Assembly (NCBI RefSeq): GCF_900113225.1
Contig: NZ_FOZE01000001.1
Span: 1,364,001 to 1,428,000 of the forward strand
Length of the DNA: 64,000 bases
Direction of reading: 5' to 3'
DNA from: Mitsuaria sp. PDC51
GTDB taxonomy: Bacteria > Pseudomonadota > Gammaproteobacteria > Burkholderiales > Burkholderiaceae_C
Below, piece by piece: positions 1 to 8,446 of the stretch; position 1 is the first letter of the stretch; each line of letters begins with the position of its first letter. The notes beneath the pieces were generated by a model. That model was not told the DNA's origin and did no database searches. It was given only the letters and a program-made list of their open reading frames with translations. The position numbers were made by a program, and so were the translations under genes.

Positions 1-1004
1 TGGCGGTGGGCGTGATGGTGGGCGGGCTGCTGCAGCTCGCGCTGCAGGTGCCGGCGCTGACGAAGATCGGACTGATGCCGCGTTTCGCGCTGGGCCTGTC
101 CGGCCTGCGCCGCGCCGCCGCGGACGAGGGCGTGCGCCAGGTCTTGCGCAAGATGGGGCCGGCGCTGCTGGGCGTCGGCGTGGCGCAGCTGTCGCTGCTG
201 ATCAACACGCAGATCGCGATCGCGGTGGGCGAGGGCGCCGCATCCTGGCTGACGTACGCGGACCGGCTGATGGAATTCCCGATCGCGCTGCTCGGCGTCG
301 CGCTGGGCGTGGTGCTGACGCCGCAACTGGCCGCCAGCACCGCCAAGGGCGAGACCGAGAAGTACTCGGGCCTGCTCGACTGGGGCCTGCGCCTGACGCT
401 GCTGCTGGCGCTGCCCTGCGCGGTCGCGCTGGTGGTCTTCGCCGAGCCGCTGGTGGCGGTGCTCTATCAGCGCGGCGCCTTCCGGGCCGCCGACGTCACC
501 AGCACCGCCCACGCGGTCATGGGCTACGGGCTCGGGCTGATGGGGCTGGTGTCGATCAAGGTGCTGGCGCCCGGCTTCTACGCGCGCCAGGACATGCGCA
601 CGCCGGTGCGCATCGCCGTCGGCGTGCTGGTGCTGACGCAGCTCTTCAACGCGATCTTCGTCTTCGGCTTGCAGATCGGCGTCGCCGGTCTGTCGCTGTC
701 GATCGGCCTGGGGGCGGTGGTCAACGCGCTGCTGCTGCTGCGCGGGCTGCGCCGGCTGGGCACCTACACGCCGGAAGCCGGCTGGGCGCTGTTCCTGCTG
801 CGCGTGCTGATCGCCAGCGCGGCGATGGGCGCGCTGCAGTGGTGGCTGGCCGGGCACTTCGCCTGGGTCGGCGGCAAGGGCTTCCACTTCGAGCTGGCGC
901 GCGCCGGGTGGATGGCGCTGAGCCTGGGGGCGTCGGCGCTGCTGTATTTCGGCGTGCTGCTGCTGCTGGGCGTGAAGCTGCGCCACTTCGCGCGGCGGGC
1001 CTGA
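1..1004 (+). CDS. murJ: Lipid II flippase MurJ, C-terminal part (5' end outside window)
   Basis: The reading frame is open from the first bases of the window and ends at 1004, so only about the last 333 residues of a roughly 510-520 residue protein are present. MurJ flips the lipid-linked peptidoglycan precursor lipid II across the inner membrane. The visible part is a run of hydrophobic helices with the MurJ-typical stretch ADRLMEFPIALLGVALGVVL followed by TPQLA, and a YQRGAF segment. An internal GTG at 6 could be read as a start, but the family needs the missing upstream helices, so I treat this as a truncated gene rather than a short one. Family identification is firm; the true start cannot be seen. 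Confidence 0.93.
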   Translation, partial: AVGVMVGGLLQLALQVPALTKIGLMPRFALGLSGLRRAAADEGVRQVLRKMGPALLGVGVAQLSLLINTQIAIAVGEGAASWLTYADRLMEFPIALLGVALGVVLTPQLAASTAKGETEKYSGLLDWGLRLTLLLALPCAVALVVFAEPLVAVLYQRGAFRAADVTSTAHAVMGYGLGLMGLVSIKVLAPGFYARQDMRTPVRIAVGVLVLTQLFNAIFVFGLQIGVAGLSLSIGLGAVVNALLLLRGLRRLGTYTPEAGWALFLLRVLIASAAMGALQWWLAGHFAWVGGKGFHFELARAGWMALSLGASALLYFGVLLLLGVKLRHFARRA

Positions 1005-1065
1005 GCGCCGGGGCGTGAGTTTCCGGACTCGGGAACCGCGCCGATGACGCCGGCAGGCCAGGGCG

Positions 1066-1071
1066 TAGACT
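1066..1071 (+). promoter_or_regulatory. Candidate -10 hexamer, leaderless-type, SirB1-like gene
   Basis: TAGACT is followed by seven bases (cgggcgc) and then the ATG at 1079. A possible -35 (ATGACG, 1044-1049) lies 16 bases upstream. There is no Shine-Dalgarno sequence. If this is the promoter, transcription would start at or next to the ATG. Confidence 0.4.
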
Positions 1072-1078
1072 CGGGCGC

Positions 1079-1855
1079 ATGAGTTCGCCCCTGCAGTGGA
1101 CGGTGCCGTCGGCGCTGGACTATTTCTCGACGCTGGTTGCCGACGACGACACGCTGAACCTGGCCGAAGCCGCCGCCGCGATCGCGCTGGACGACGTCCC
1201 CCGGCTGGACGTGCAGCAGGTGATGGCGGAGCTGGACCGGCTCGGCGAGCGGCTGCGCCAGCGCCTGCCGGCCGATGCGCCGCCCAGCCACCGGCTCCGG
1301 ATGCTCAACCAGTACTTCCATGGCGAGCTCGGCTTCGCGGGCAACGTCAACGACTACTACGCCATCGGCAACAGCTACCTGCACCAGGTGCTGGCGACGC
1401 GGCGCGGCATCCCGATCACGCTGGCGATCATCTACATGGAGCTGGCGGCCCATGTCGGCCTGCGGGTCAAGGGCGTCAGCTTTCCGGGGCACTTCCTGAT
1501 GAAGCTGCGGCTGCCGCAGGGCGAGGTGGTGCTGGACCCGTTCAGCGGGCGCTCGCTGGGGCGCGGCGAGCTCGACGAGTTCCTCAGCCCCTGGCGCGAG
1601 CGCGCCGGGCTGATGCCGCAGGAGCCGATGTCGCTGGATGCCTTCCTGGGGACCGCGTCGCCGCGCCAGATCCTGGCGCGCATGCTGCGCAACCTCAAGC
1701 AGATCCACATGGACCGGCAGGACCTGCCCCGGCTGCTGGCCGTGCAGCGCAAGCTGGTGGCGCTGCTGCCGGGGGACCGCGTCGAGCAGGTCGAGCTGGA
1801 GCAGTGCCTGCAGCAGATCCGGGACGGCGAAGGCGGGCCGGCGACCTTCCACTGA
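1079..1855 (+). CDS. SirB1-like transglutaminase-fold/TPR family protein
   Basis: 258 residues. The central block (about residues 90-150) contains NDYYAIGNSYLHQVL, RRGIPITLAIIYMELA and GVSFPGHFLMKL, the conserved core of the SirB1 family, a transglutaminase-like fold. The C-terminal part is helical and TPR-like (LRNLKQIHMDRQD, ALLPGDRVEQVELEQC). The precise biochemical role of the family is not settled, and the SirB1 name comes from a genetic locus rather than a proven reaction. The start at 1079 leaves the usual family length and is preceded by a promoter-like hexamer rather than a ribosome binding site. In Burkholderiales this gene commonly sits between murJ and hda, as here. Confidence 0.85.
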   Translation: MSSPLQWTVPSALDYFSTLVADDDTLNLAEAAAAIALDDVPRLDVQQVMAELDRLGERLRQRLPADAPPSHRLRMLNQYFHGELGFAGNVNDYYAIGNSYLHQVLATRRGIPITLAIIYMELAAHVGLRVKGVSFPGHFLMKLRLPQGEVVLDPFSGRSLGRGELDEFLSPWRERAGLMPQEPMSLDAFLGTASPRQILARMLRNLKQIHMDRQDLPRLLAVQRKLVALLPGDRVEQVELEQCLQQIRDGEGGPATFH

Positions 1856-2005
1856 GGCCCGGTTTCCCTGCCCGTCCTCCGTCGACCCCCGCCTCCGGGT
1901 GGTCGGCGAGGCGGGAGGGTGGGAGGCGCCGCTTAGAATCCCGCTCCTTGAGGGCCGGGGCCTGGCATCGCCGCCGGGTCTCCCTCCATCCAACGCTGAA
2001 GTGGT

Positions 2006-2680
2006 TTGAAGCAGATCCCGCTGTCGCTCGGTCCCGAGCCCGACTACACCTTTGACACGCTCCTCACCGGCGCCAACACTGCGGCCCTCACGCACGTGCT
2101 GGGGCTGGGCGCGGGTTCGCCGCCGGTCTTCCTGTGGGGGCCGCCGGGCAGCGGCAAGACGCACCTGCTGCGCGCGCTCGCCCAGCACTGGCAGCACGCC
2201 GGCGCGCAGGTCGGCTGGTACGACGCCGACACGCCGCTGCCCTGGGAGCTGCCCACCCATCCCAGCCTGCTGCTGCTCGACGACACGCAGCGCTTCGACG
2301 ACGGCCGGCAGCATGCGGCCTTCGCGCTGTTCGTCGAGGCCGCGACGCTGGGGTTGGCGGTGGTTTCGACCGGCACCGCGCCGCCGGTGGACCTTGCGCT
2401 GCGCGAGGACCTGCGCACGCGCCTGGGCTGGGGCCCGACCTTCGCGCTGGTGCCGCTGTCCGAGGCCGAGGTGCGCGCCGTGCTGCGCCGCGAGGCCGAC
2501 CGCCGCGGCATCGCGCTGACCGACGACGTCATCGACTACCTGCTCACCCGCTACGCCCGCGACCTCAAGCACCTGATGACGCTGCTCGACGGGCTGGACG
2601 AATTCGCCCTGGCCAGCAAGCGGGCCGTCACCGTGCCGCTGCTGCGCCAGATGCTCGCCGACCAGGGCGCGCCCGCCTGA
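2006..2680 (+). CDS. hda: DnaA regulatory inactivator Hda (TTG start)
   Basis: 224 residues. Hda is an AAA+ protein that, bound to the DNA-loaded beta clamp, stimulates hydrolysis of ATP-DnaA and so limits re-initiation of replication. The N-terminus MKQIPLSLG matches the clamp-binding motif region of the family. A Walker A motif GPPGSGKTH lies near residues 47-55 and a Walker B-like LLLLDDTQRF near 88-97. The only start that keeps the clamp-binding N-terminus is TTG at 2006; the GTG at 2001 runs into a stop in its own frame. TTG may limit expression. A TAGAAT hexamer at 1934-1939 could be its -10 element. It is followed by the HAD gene after 52 bases. Confidence 0.92.
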   Translation: MKQIPLSLGPEPDYTFDTLLTGANTAALTHVLGLGAGSPPVFLWGPPGSGKTHLLRALAQHWQHAGAQVGWYDADTPLPWELPTHPSLLLLDDTQRFDDGRQHAAFALFVEAATLGLAVVSTGTAPPVDLALREDLRTRLGWGPTFALVPLSEAEVRAVLRREADRRGIALTDDVIDYLLTRYARDLKHLMTLLDGLDEFALASKRAVTVPLLRQMLADQGAPA

Positions 2681-2732
2681 GGCGCGTCGTGCCGCTGGTT
2701 GCAACGATTTCAAGGTTTTTCAAGGACATCAC

Positions 2733-3401
2733 GTGGACCTGACCCTGTTCGACCTGGACGGCACCCTGATCCCGCAGGACTCGGATCACGCCTTCGGCGC
2801 CTACATGGTGGAGATCGGCTGGGCCGACGGCGCCGCCTGGGCGGCCCGCAACGACGAGTTCTACGCGCAGTACCAGCGCGGCGAGCTCGACCTGGACGAA
2901 TACGTCGAGTTCGCCACCTCCGTCTGGCGCGCCCGTCCGCTGGCCGAGGCCGAGGCCGCCCGCGCCGAATTCATGAGCCGGGTCGTCGCGCCGATGTTGC
3001 GCGACAATGCGCGCGCACTGGTGCAGCGCCACCTGGATGCCGGGGATCTCGTGGTCGTGGTGACCGCGACCAATGAATTCGTGACCGCGCCGATCGCCCA
3101 GGCCTTCGGCATCGATCACCTGATCGCCGTGCAGCTGGAACGCGACGCGGCCGGCGCGTTCACCGGTCGCGTGCGCGGCACCCCGTCCTTCCAGGCGGGC
3201 AAGATCGTGCGCGTGAACGAGTGGCTGGCCGCGCAGGGCCGGCGCTGGGAGGATTTCGAGCGCGTGCATTTCTACAGCGACTCGATGAACGACCTGCCGC
3301 TGCTGGAGCGGGTCAGCCATCCGGTGGCGACCAATCCCACCGCGGCCCTCGAGACGCTGGCGCGCGAGCGCGGCTGGCCGATATTGAAGCTGTTCGAATG
3401 A
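2733..3401 (+). CDS. HAD-superfamily subfamily IB phosphatase (SerB-like)
   Basis: 222 residues, GTG start. Haloacid dehalogenase motif I is DLFDLDGTLI-like at the N-terminus (FDLDGT, residues 6-11), motif II is VVVTATNEF near residue 110, and motif III/IV is the YSDSMNDLPLL segment near residue 180. The helical cap with YAQYQRGELDLDEYVEF is typical of subfamily IB enzymes (SerB-like, annotated variously as phosphoserine- or histidinol-phosphatase-like). The substrate cannot be read from sequence. The stop codon overlaps the pcnB start (ATGA, 3398-3401), so the two genes are probably translationally coupled. Confidence 0.85.
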   Translation: MDLTLFDLDGTLIPQDSDHAFGAYMVEIGWADGAAWAARNDEFYAQYQRGELDLDEYVEFATSVWRARPLAEAEAARAEFMSRVVAPMLRDNARALVQRHLDAGDLVVVVTATNEFVTAPIAQAFGIDHLIAVQLERDAAGAFTGRVRGTPSFQAGKIVRVNEWLAAQGRRWEDFERVHFYSDSMNDLPLLERVSHPVATNPTAALETLARERGWPILKLFE

Positions 3402-5032
3402 TTAAAAAACTGATCAACAAGCTGTTGGGCAAGCCCGAGGGGACCGCCACGCCGCTGGGCAAGCGGGTGGAGATCGCCGCCGAGGAGCACCGCATCGATC
3501 CGGCGCTGCTGGACGAGCGCGGCGTCAAGGTCGTCAAGGGGCTGACCGACGCGGGCTTCGAGGCCTACATCGTCGGCGGCGCCGTGCGCGACCTGCTGCT
3601 GGGACGCCGGCCCAAGGACTTCGACGTCGCCACCAACGCCACCCCGGAACAGGTCAAGAACCAGTTCCGCCGCGCCTTCATCATCGGCCGGCGCTTCCGC
3701 ATCGTCCACGTGGTCTACGGCCGGGGCCGCGAGCACGAGGTCATCGAGGTCTCGACCTTCCGGGCGCTGCTCAAGGAGGACGATGCCGAGCAGGTGCAGG
3801 GCAACGAGAAGACGTCCAAGAGCGCGCTGGATGGCAAGTCGCACGTCGTCGACGCGTCCGGCCGGGTGCTGCGCGACAACGTCTGGGGCCCGCAGATCGA
3901 GGACGCCGCGCGCCGCGACTTCACCGTCAACGCGATGTACTACGACCCGCAGCGCGAGCTGGTGGTCGACTACCACGGCGGCCTGGCCGACGCGCGCAAG
4001 AAGGTGCTGCGCATGATCGGCGACCCCGAGACCCGCTATCGCGAGGACCCGGTGCGCATCCTGCGCGCGGTGCGCTTCGCCGCCAAGCTGGGGTTCACGA
4101 TCGAGCCCAAGACGCGCGCGCCGATCGTGGCGATGGGGCCGCTGCTCGCGAACGTGCCGCTGTCGCGGATGTTCGACGAGATGATCAAGCTGCTGCAGAC
4201 CGGCCACGCGCTGGCCAGCATCGAGGAACTGCGCAAGCAGGGCCTGGCGCGCGGCGTGTTCCCGATCCTGGACGCGGTGCTGGACAAGGACGGCGCGCTG
4301 CCCGACAACGTGCACGGCAAGTTCGTCCGGCTGGCGCTGGAGGACACCGACAAGCGGGTGGCCGAGGGCCGCTCGGTGGCGCCGAGCTTCATGCTCGCCT
4401 GCATGCTGTGGGGCGAGGTCCAGCAGCGCTGGCAGCGCCTGATCGACGGCGGCGAAGGCGCGGTGCCCGCGCTGCAGCAGGCCATCGACCTGGTCTTCGA
4501 CGCGCGCGTGGGCGACATCTCCGGCCGCGGCAAGCTGGCCGCGGACATGCGCGAGATCTGGATGATGCAGCCGCGCTTCGAGCGCCGCACCGGCAGCGGC
4601 CCGCACCGCCTGATCGAACAGCCGCGCTACCGCGCCGGCTTCGACTTCCTGGCGCTGCGCGCCGAGGCGGGCGAGATCGATCCGGCGCTGGCCGACTGGT
4701 GGGAGGACTTCGCGCTGGGCAGCGAGGACGACCGCCGCGCGCTGCTCGATCAGGCGCGCGAGACGCAGCGCCAGACCGGTCCGCGCAGCAAGCCCAAGGC
4801 GGGCGGCGGACGGGTGCATTCGGTGCCGCGCGGTTCGGTGGCGGCCGGCAACGTGCCGGCGGTGCCGGTGGCCGGCGAATCGGCCGCGGCCTTGCCCATC
4901 GATCCCGAGGTGATGGACGGGGAGGGCGGCGCGGCCCATCCGGCCAAGAAGCGCCGCCGTCGTCGCAAGCCGAAGTCGGCGGGTGCCGGCGAAGCGTCGA
5001 GCGCCGCGCCGGCGTCCTCCGCCGACGAATGA
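3398..5032 (+). CDS. pcnB: Poly(A) polymerase I
   Basis: 544 residues. PcnB adds 3' poly(A) tails that promote RNA decay. The class II nucleotidyltransferase signature is clear: YIVGGAVRDLLLGRRPKDFD near residues 52-71, then VEVSTFRA-like and DAARRDFTVNAMYYDP segments, and an RNA-binding helical domain RYREDPVRILRAVRFAAKLG. The C-terminus carries a Pro/Ala linker and a strongly basic tail (AKKRRRRRKPKS), common in betaproteobacterial PcnB and likely to aid RNA contact. I chose ATG 3398 (MIKKLINKLLGK) over an in-frame upstream start at 3221 because it overlaps the HAD stop as ATGA and matches family N-termini. folK overlaps the 3' end. Confidence 0.94.
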   Translation: MIKKLINKLLGKPEGTATPLGKRVEIAAEEHRIDPALLDERGVKVVKGLTDAGFEAYIVGGAVRDLLLGRRPKDFDVATNATPEQVKNQFRRAFIIGRRFRIVHVVYGRGREHEVIEVSTFRALLKEDDAEQVQGNEKTSKSALDGKSHVVDASGRVLRDNVWGPQIEDAARRDFTVNAMYYDPQRELVVDYHGGLADARKKVLRMIGDPETRYREDPVRILRAVRFAAKLGFTIEPKTRAPIVAMGPLLANVPLSRMFDEMIKLLQTGHALASIEELRKQGLARGVFPILDAVLDKDGALPDNVHGKFVRLALEDTDKRVAEGRSVAPSFMLACMLWGEVQQRWQRLIDGGEGAVPALQQAIDLVFDARVGDISGRGKLAADMREIWMMQPRFERRTGSGPHRLIEQPRYRAGFDFLALRAEAGEIDPALADWWEDFALGSEDDRRALLDQARETQRQTGPRSKPKAGGGRVHSVPRGSVAAGNVPAVPVAGESAAALPIDPEVMDGEGGAAHPAKKRRRRRKPKSAGAGEASSAAPASSADE

Positions 5033-5568
5033 TCACGGCCTACGTCGGCCTGGGCGCCAACCTCGGCGACCTGCGGCGCACGCTGGAGGCGGCGCTGGTC
5101 GACCTCGCCGACCTGAAGGACCTGAGCGTCGAGGCCGTCTCCGGCGCCTGGCGCAGCGCGCCGGTCGGCTGCGAGGGGCCCGACTATCTCAATGCGGTCG
5201 CGCGCCTGCGCACCGGCCTGGCCCCGCTGGTGCTGCTCGAGGCGCTTCAGGCGATCGAACAGCGCCACGGGCGCGAGCGGCCCTATGTCAACGCGCCGCG
5301 CACGCTCGACCTCGACCTGCTCCTCTACGGCGACGAGACCCTCGCACTCGAACGCCTGACCGTGCCCCATCCGAGGCTGCATCAGCGCGCCTTCGTCCTC
5401 AAGCCCTTGCTGGAGCTCGATCCGGCGTTGAGTGCGCCGGGACTGGGCGATCTGCGGAGCCATCTGCCCGGCGTCGCCGCCCAGGCGATCGAACGCGAGG
5501 ACGAGCCGTTGCGCCGGCCCCATGGCCCGTTCGGGCCCCAGGCCGCTACACTTGCCGGTTTTCCGTGA
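5029..5568 (+). CDS. folK: 6-hydroxymethyl-7,8-dihydropterin pyrophosphokinase (HPPK)
   Basis: 179 residues. FolK transfers pyrophosphate from ATP to 6-hydroxymethyl-dihydropterin in folate synthesis. The N-terminal AYVGLGANLGDL, the central SAPVGCEGPDYLNAV and the signature RTLDLDLLLYGDE are all present. The ATG overlaps the pcnB stop (ATGA at 5029-5032), so pcnB and folK form a coupled pair, an arrangement also known in other proteobacteria. The C-terminus after LPGVAAQAI is slightly longer than usual and ends inside a palindrome described separately. Confidence 0.93.
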   Translation: MITAYVGLGANLGDLRRTLEAALVDLADLKDLSVEAVSGAWRSAPVGCEGPDYLNAVARLRTGLAPLVLLEALQAIEQRHGRERPYVNAPRTLDLDLLLYGDETLALERLTVPHPRLHQRAFVLKPLLELDPALSAPGLGDLRSHLPGVAAQAIEREDEPLRRPHGPFGPQAATLAGFP

Positions 5569-5576
5569 CACGGAAA
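5547..5576 (+). promoter_or_regulatory. Promoter-like hexamer plus 17-bp perfect palindrome before the phosphate-uptake pair
   Basis: TACACT (5547-5552) resembles a -10 element. Eight bases further on lies TTTCCGTG-A-CACGGAAA (5560-5576), an uninterrupted 8-1-8 palindrome that covers the folK stop codon. It sits where a repressor bound at the start site would act. It could instead fold as a 7-bp hairpin with a 3-base loop ending the folK transcript, but it lacks a T-run. The binding protein is unknown. Confidence 0.45.
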
Positions 5577-5626
5577 TGAACCATTTGTGACGATCCGGCG
5601 TGGATCGCACCGCGCGGAGCCTCCCC

Positions 5627-6274
5627 ATGTTTTTCGGCAAGCTGCTGCCCCGTGAGGGCAATTTTTTTGAACTGTTCAATGAGCACGGCACGCAGATCGT
5701 GGAAGGCGCCCGCGCCTTCATGCTCATGATCCAGAACTACAACGACCTGACGCTGCGCGAGAAGTACGCCGCCGAGGTCGACAAGGCCGAGCACCACGCC
5801 GACCGCATCACCGCCGAGGTGAACCGGCTGCTGCACCGGACCTTCATCACGCCGATCGACCGCGAGCAGATCCACGGCCTAATCAACGCGATGGACGACA
5901 TCCTGGACCTGCTGCAGGACTCCAGCGAAACCATGCAGCTCTACGACGTGCGCTCCATCCCCGACGAAGTGCTGCGCCTGGGCGAGCTGTCGGCCAAGTG
6001 CTGCGAACGCGTCAAGCATGCCGTCACGCTGCTGCCCAAGCTCAGCGAGCCGCACACCGCCGAAGCCGCCATCAAGGCCTGCGAGGAGATCGACAAGCTC
6101 GAGTCCGATGCCGACCGCGTGATGCGCGCCGCGATGTCCAAGCTGTTCCGCGAGCAGGAGGACGTGCGCGAGCTGATCAAGCTCAAGGCCATCTACGAGC
6201 AGCTGGAGTCGATCTCCGACCGCTGCGAGGACGTGGCCAACCTGATCGAGGGCATCGTCCTCGAGAACTCCTGA
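5627..6274 (+). CDS. DUF47 / PhoU-like phosphate-transport accessory protein
   Basis: 215 residues, all-helical. The N-terminus FFGKLLPREGNFFELFNEHG and repeated helices with KAEHHADRIT, YEQLESISDRCEDVANLIEG are typical of the DUF47 (TIGR00153-like) family, which resembles PhoU and is usually encoded next to Pit transporters. The predicted role is to modulate phosphate import; the mechanism is not established. I chose ATG 5627 over an in-frame start at 5600 because GGAG at 5616-5619 is correctly spaced and family members begin at MFFG-like sequences. The Pit gene follows after 21 bases, so the two are almost certainly cotranscribed. Confidence 0.88.
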   Translation: MFFGKLLPREGNFFELFNEHGTQIVEGARAFMLMIQNYNDLTLREKYAAEVDKAEHHADRITAEVNRLLHRTFITPIDREQIHGLINAMDDILDLLQDSSETMQLYDVRSIPDEVLRLGELSAKCCERVKHAVTLLPKLSEPHTAEAAIKACEEIDKLESDADRVMRAAMSKLFREQEDVRELIKLKAIYEQLESISDRCEDVANLIEGIVLENS

Positions 6275-6295
6275 TCCGATAGCGGAGCGTCTGCT

Positions 6296-7306
6296 ATGGG
6301 AACGATGCAGGTGGCCTTCTGGGTCGTCGCCATGCTGGTGGTGCTGGCCATCGCCTTCGACTTCATGAACGGCTTCCACGATGCGGCCAACTCGATCGCG
6401 ACGGTCGTGTCGACCGGCGTGCTCAAGCCGCAGCAGGCCGTGCTGTTCGCGGCCTTCTTCAACGTGATCGCGGTGCTGTTCTTCGAGCTGAAGGTGGCGG
6501 CGACGATCGGCAAGGGCTCGATCGACGCGAGCATCGTCGATCACCATGTGATCTTCGGCGCCTTGATCGGTGCGATCGCGTGGAACGTGATCACCTGGTT
6601 CTACGGCATCCCGTCGAGCTCGTCGCACGCGCTGATCGGTGGCCTGGTCGGCGCGGCGATCGCGAAAGCGGGCACCAAGGGCCTGATCATGAGCGGCATC
6701 GGCAAGACGGTGCTGTTCATCTTCGTGTCGCCGCTGCTGGGCTTCCTGCTCGGCTCCTTGCTGATGGTGGCGGTGGCGTGGCTGTTCCGCCGCAGCTCGC
6801 CGCTGCGGGTGGACAACTGGTTCAGACGGCTGCAGCTGGTCTCGGCCGGCCTGTACAGCCTGGGTCACGGCGGCAACGACGCGCAAAAGACGATCGGCCT
6901 GATCTGGATGCTGCTGATCGCGTCGGGCTACGCGGGTGCTGGCGAGCACTCGCCGCCGACCTGGGTGATCGTCGTCTGCTACCTGGCCATCGGCCTGGGG
7001 ACCATGTTCGGCGGCTGGCGCATCGTCCGCACGATGGGGCAGAAGATCACCAAGCTCAAGCCGGTGGGCGGCTTCTGCGCGGAAACCGGCGGAGCCATCA
7101 CGCTCTTCCTGGCCACCGCGCTGGGCGTCCCGGTGTCGACGACGCACACCATCACCGGCGCCATCGTCGGCGTGGGCTCGACGCAGCGCGCGTCGTCGGT
7201 GCGCTGGGGCGTGGCCGGCAACATCGTCTGGGCCTGGATCTTCACGATCCCGGCGTCGGCCTTCATCGGCGGGCTGTTCTACTGGATCAGCTTCACGCTG
7301 TTCTGA
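6296..7306 (+). CDS. pit: Low-affinity inorganic phosphate transporter, Pit family
   Basis: 336 residues, about ten hydrophobic helices. The duplicated PiT signature is present twice: GFHDAANSIATVVSTGVL near residues 25-42 and GGNDAQKTIGLIWML near 193-207, plus PVSTTHTITGAIVG and PSSSSHALIGGLVG loops. Pit proteins import metal-phosphate complexes driven by the proton gradient. A GGAG lies at a normal distance before ATG 6296. It shares an operon with the DUF47 gene. The next gene converges from the other strand, 31 bases downstream. Confidence 0.93.
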   Translation: MGTMQVAFWVVAMLVVLAIAFDFMNGFHDAANSIATVVSTGVLKPQQAVLFAAFFNVIAVLFFELKVAATIGKGSIDASIVDHHVIFGALIGAIAWNVITWFYGIPSSSSHALIGGLVGAAIAKAGTKGLIMSGIGKTVLFIFVSPLLGFLLGSLLMVAVAWLFRRSSPLRVDNWFRRLQLVSAGLYSLGHGGNDAQKTIGLIWMLLIASGYAGAGEHSPPTWVIVVCYLAIGLGTMFGGWRIVRTMGQKITKLKPVGGFCAETGGAITLFLATALGVPVSTTHTITGAIVGVGSTQRASSVRWGVAGNIVWAWIFTIPASAFIGGLFYWISFTLF

Positions 7307-7337
7307 GCGGGCTGAGGCGGGCTGCGCTCGCGGGCGG

Positions 7338-7811
7338 CTACTGGCTGATCTCGCGGGCGGCTTCGACCTGGGATTCGAAATAGCGCTGCGCCGAGAACGC
7401 GATCGTCGCCATCAGGCAGGCGCCGCCCACCATCAGGCAGGCGATGACGCCCAGGATCGGCCACCAGCCGGTCTTGCGCACCGGTTGGCCCGGATTGAAG
7501 CGCTCGGCCCAGCGCTCGTCCGGCATCAGGCCGTAGACGATGCCGACCAGCATGCTCTGCGCCAGCATCAGCCCCAGCAGCGGAATCAGGAACCAGGCCA
7601 CGACGTCGTCCTGGCCCAGGGTGTCCATCCGGTGGATGCCATACAGCCCCAGCAGCGTCGGCAGCGGGTGCAACCAGCCCAGCCGGTCGCCGAAACCGTG
7701 GAGATAGAAGCGGTGCGCCCCGAGGCTGCCGAGCGCGAAGCTCAGCCAGGTGGCCACGGTCTTGGACTTGACGTCCGCGCCGCCGCCGTTGGTCGGGGCG
7801 AGGGCGCTCAT
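7338..7811 (-). CDS. TM2-domain membrane protein
   Basis: 157 residues. The N-terminal half carries a TM2-like block: KSKTVATWLSFALGSLGAHRFYLH, with the conserved G-AHRFYLG-like motif, then helix-turn-helix membrane segments. A further transmembrane helix follows (GVIACLMVGGACLMATIAF). The function of bacterial TM2 proteins is unknown. The start at 7811 (MSALAPTNGG) overlaps the stop of the upstream GNAT gene as ATGA, which supports it over a longer in-frame reading to 7937 and implies coupled translation. Convergent with pit. Confidence 0.78.
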   Translation of the reverse strand: MSALAPTNGGGADVKSKTVATWLSFALGSLGAHRFYLHGFGDRLGWLHPLPTLLGLYGIHRMDTLGQDDVVAWFLIPLLGLMLAQSMLVGIVYGLMPDERWAERFNPGQPVRKTGWWPILGVIACLMVGGACLMATIAFSAQRYFESQVEAAREISQ

Positions 7812-8407
7812 GCGGCGGGCGTCGGATCCGGGGTGGCCGGCGCGGTCGCCGGGGCGGCGCCGGTGGGCGAGCTGGTGTCGCCCTGGCCCAGCTGGCGCTG
7901 CATCAGCACCACGTCCAGCCACTTGCCGAACTTCCACCCGGCGGCCTTCATGACGCCGACGTCCTCGAAGCCGTGGCTGCGGTGGACGCCGATGGAGCCC
8001 AGGTTCTGCGAATCGCCGATGACGGCGATCATCTGCCGCGCGCCGGCGGCTTCGCAGCGCGCGATCAACTCCGCCAGCAGCAGGCGGCCGACGCCTTGTC
8101 CCTGCGCCTGTGGCGCGAGGTAGATCGAGTCCTCGACGAAATAGCGATAGGCCAGCCGCGGGCGGAAATAGTTGGCATACGCGTAGCCGAGCACCTGTCC
8201 GTCACGCTCCGCGACCAGGTAGGGCAGGCTGCGGCTGAGCACCTCGGTCCGGCGGCGGGCCATCTCGGCGCGATCGGGGACCTCGGTCTCGAAAGTGCCG
8301 GTGCCGTGCAGCACCGCGTGTTCGTAGATCTGCTGGATCGCGGCGATGTCGCCTTCCAGGCTGGGGCGGATCAGGAGCGGGGAGGAACTGCTGGTGGTTG
8401 TCGTCAT
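7808..8407 (-). CDS. GNAT family N-acetyltransferase, phosphinothricin acetyltransferase-like
   Basis: 199 residues. The order of segments fits the Pat/Bar-like GNAT group: IRPSLEGDIAAIQQIYEHAV with HGTGTFETE at the N-terminus, AYANYFRPRLAYRYFVEDSIYL in the middle, the acetyl-CoA loop APQAQGQGVGRLLLAELI, and VHRSHGFEDVGVMKAAGWKFGKW near the end. These enzymes acetylate small amines, including methionine derivatives; the real substrate is unknown. A longer in-frame reading to 8602 would run across the rpsP promoter and is rejected. The C-terminal 25 residues are low-complexity Pro/Ala/Thr. The upstream region is shared divergently with the rpsP promoter. Confidence 0.86.
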   Translation of the reverse strand: MTTTTSSSSPLLIRPSLEGDIAAIQQIYEHAVLHGTGTFETEVPDRAEMARRRTEVLSRSLPYLVAERDGQVLGYAYANYFRPRLAYRYFVEDSIYLAPQAQGQGVGRLLLAELIARCEAAGARQMIAVIGDSQNLGSIGVHRSHGFEDVGVMKAAGWKFGKWLDVVLMQRQLGQGDTSSPTGAAPATAPATPDPTPAA

Positions 8408-8416
8408 TGGGGGAGG

Positions 8417-8446
8417 AGGACAAAGCGTCAAGAGCGAGTTTATAAT
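8417..8446 (+). promoter_or_regulatory. Promoter of the rpsP operon
   Basis: A perfect TATAAT (8441-8446) is preceded 18 bases upstream by AGGACA (8417-8422). A GC-only discriminator (gccggg) follows, the kind associated with stringent control of ribosomal genes. This gives a leader of about 230 bases before rpsP. Confidence 0.7.

Noticed and set aside
764-2713. 649-residue minus-strand open frame
   Set aside because: It is antisense to the SirB1-like and hda genes, rich in Arg/Gln/His/Ala with no domain, and explained by high GC content.
3221-3397. In-frame 59-residue extension of pcnB
   Set aside because: It overlaps the HAD phosphatase coding end, and the MIKKLINK start at 3398 forms an ATGA junction.
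3272-4939. 555-residue minus-strand open frame opposite pcnB
   Set aside because: No recognisable motif; the plus strand carries a complete PcnB.
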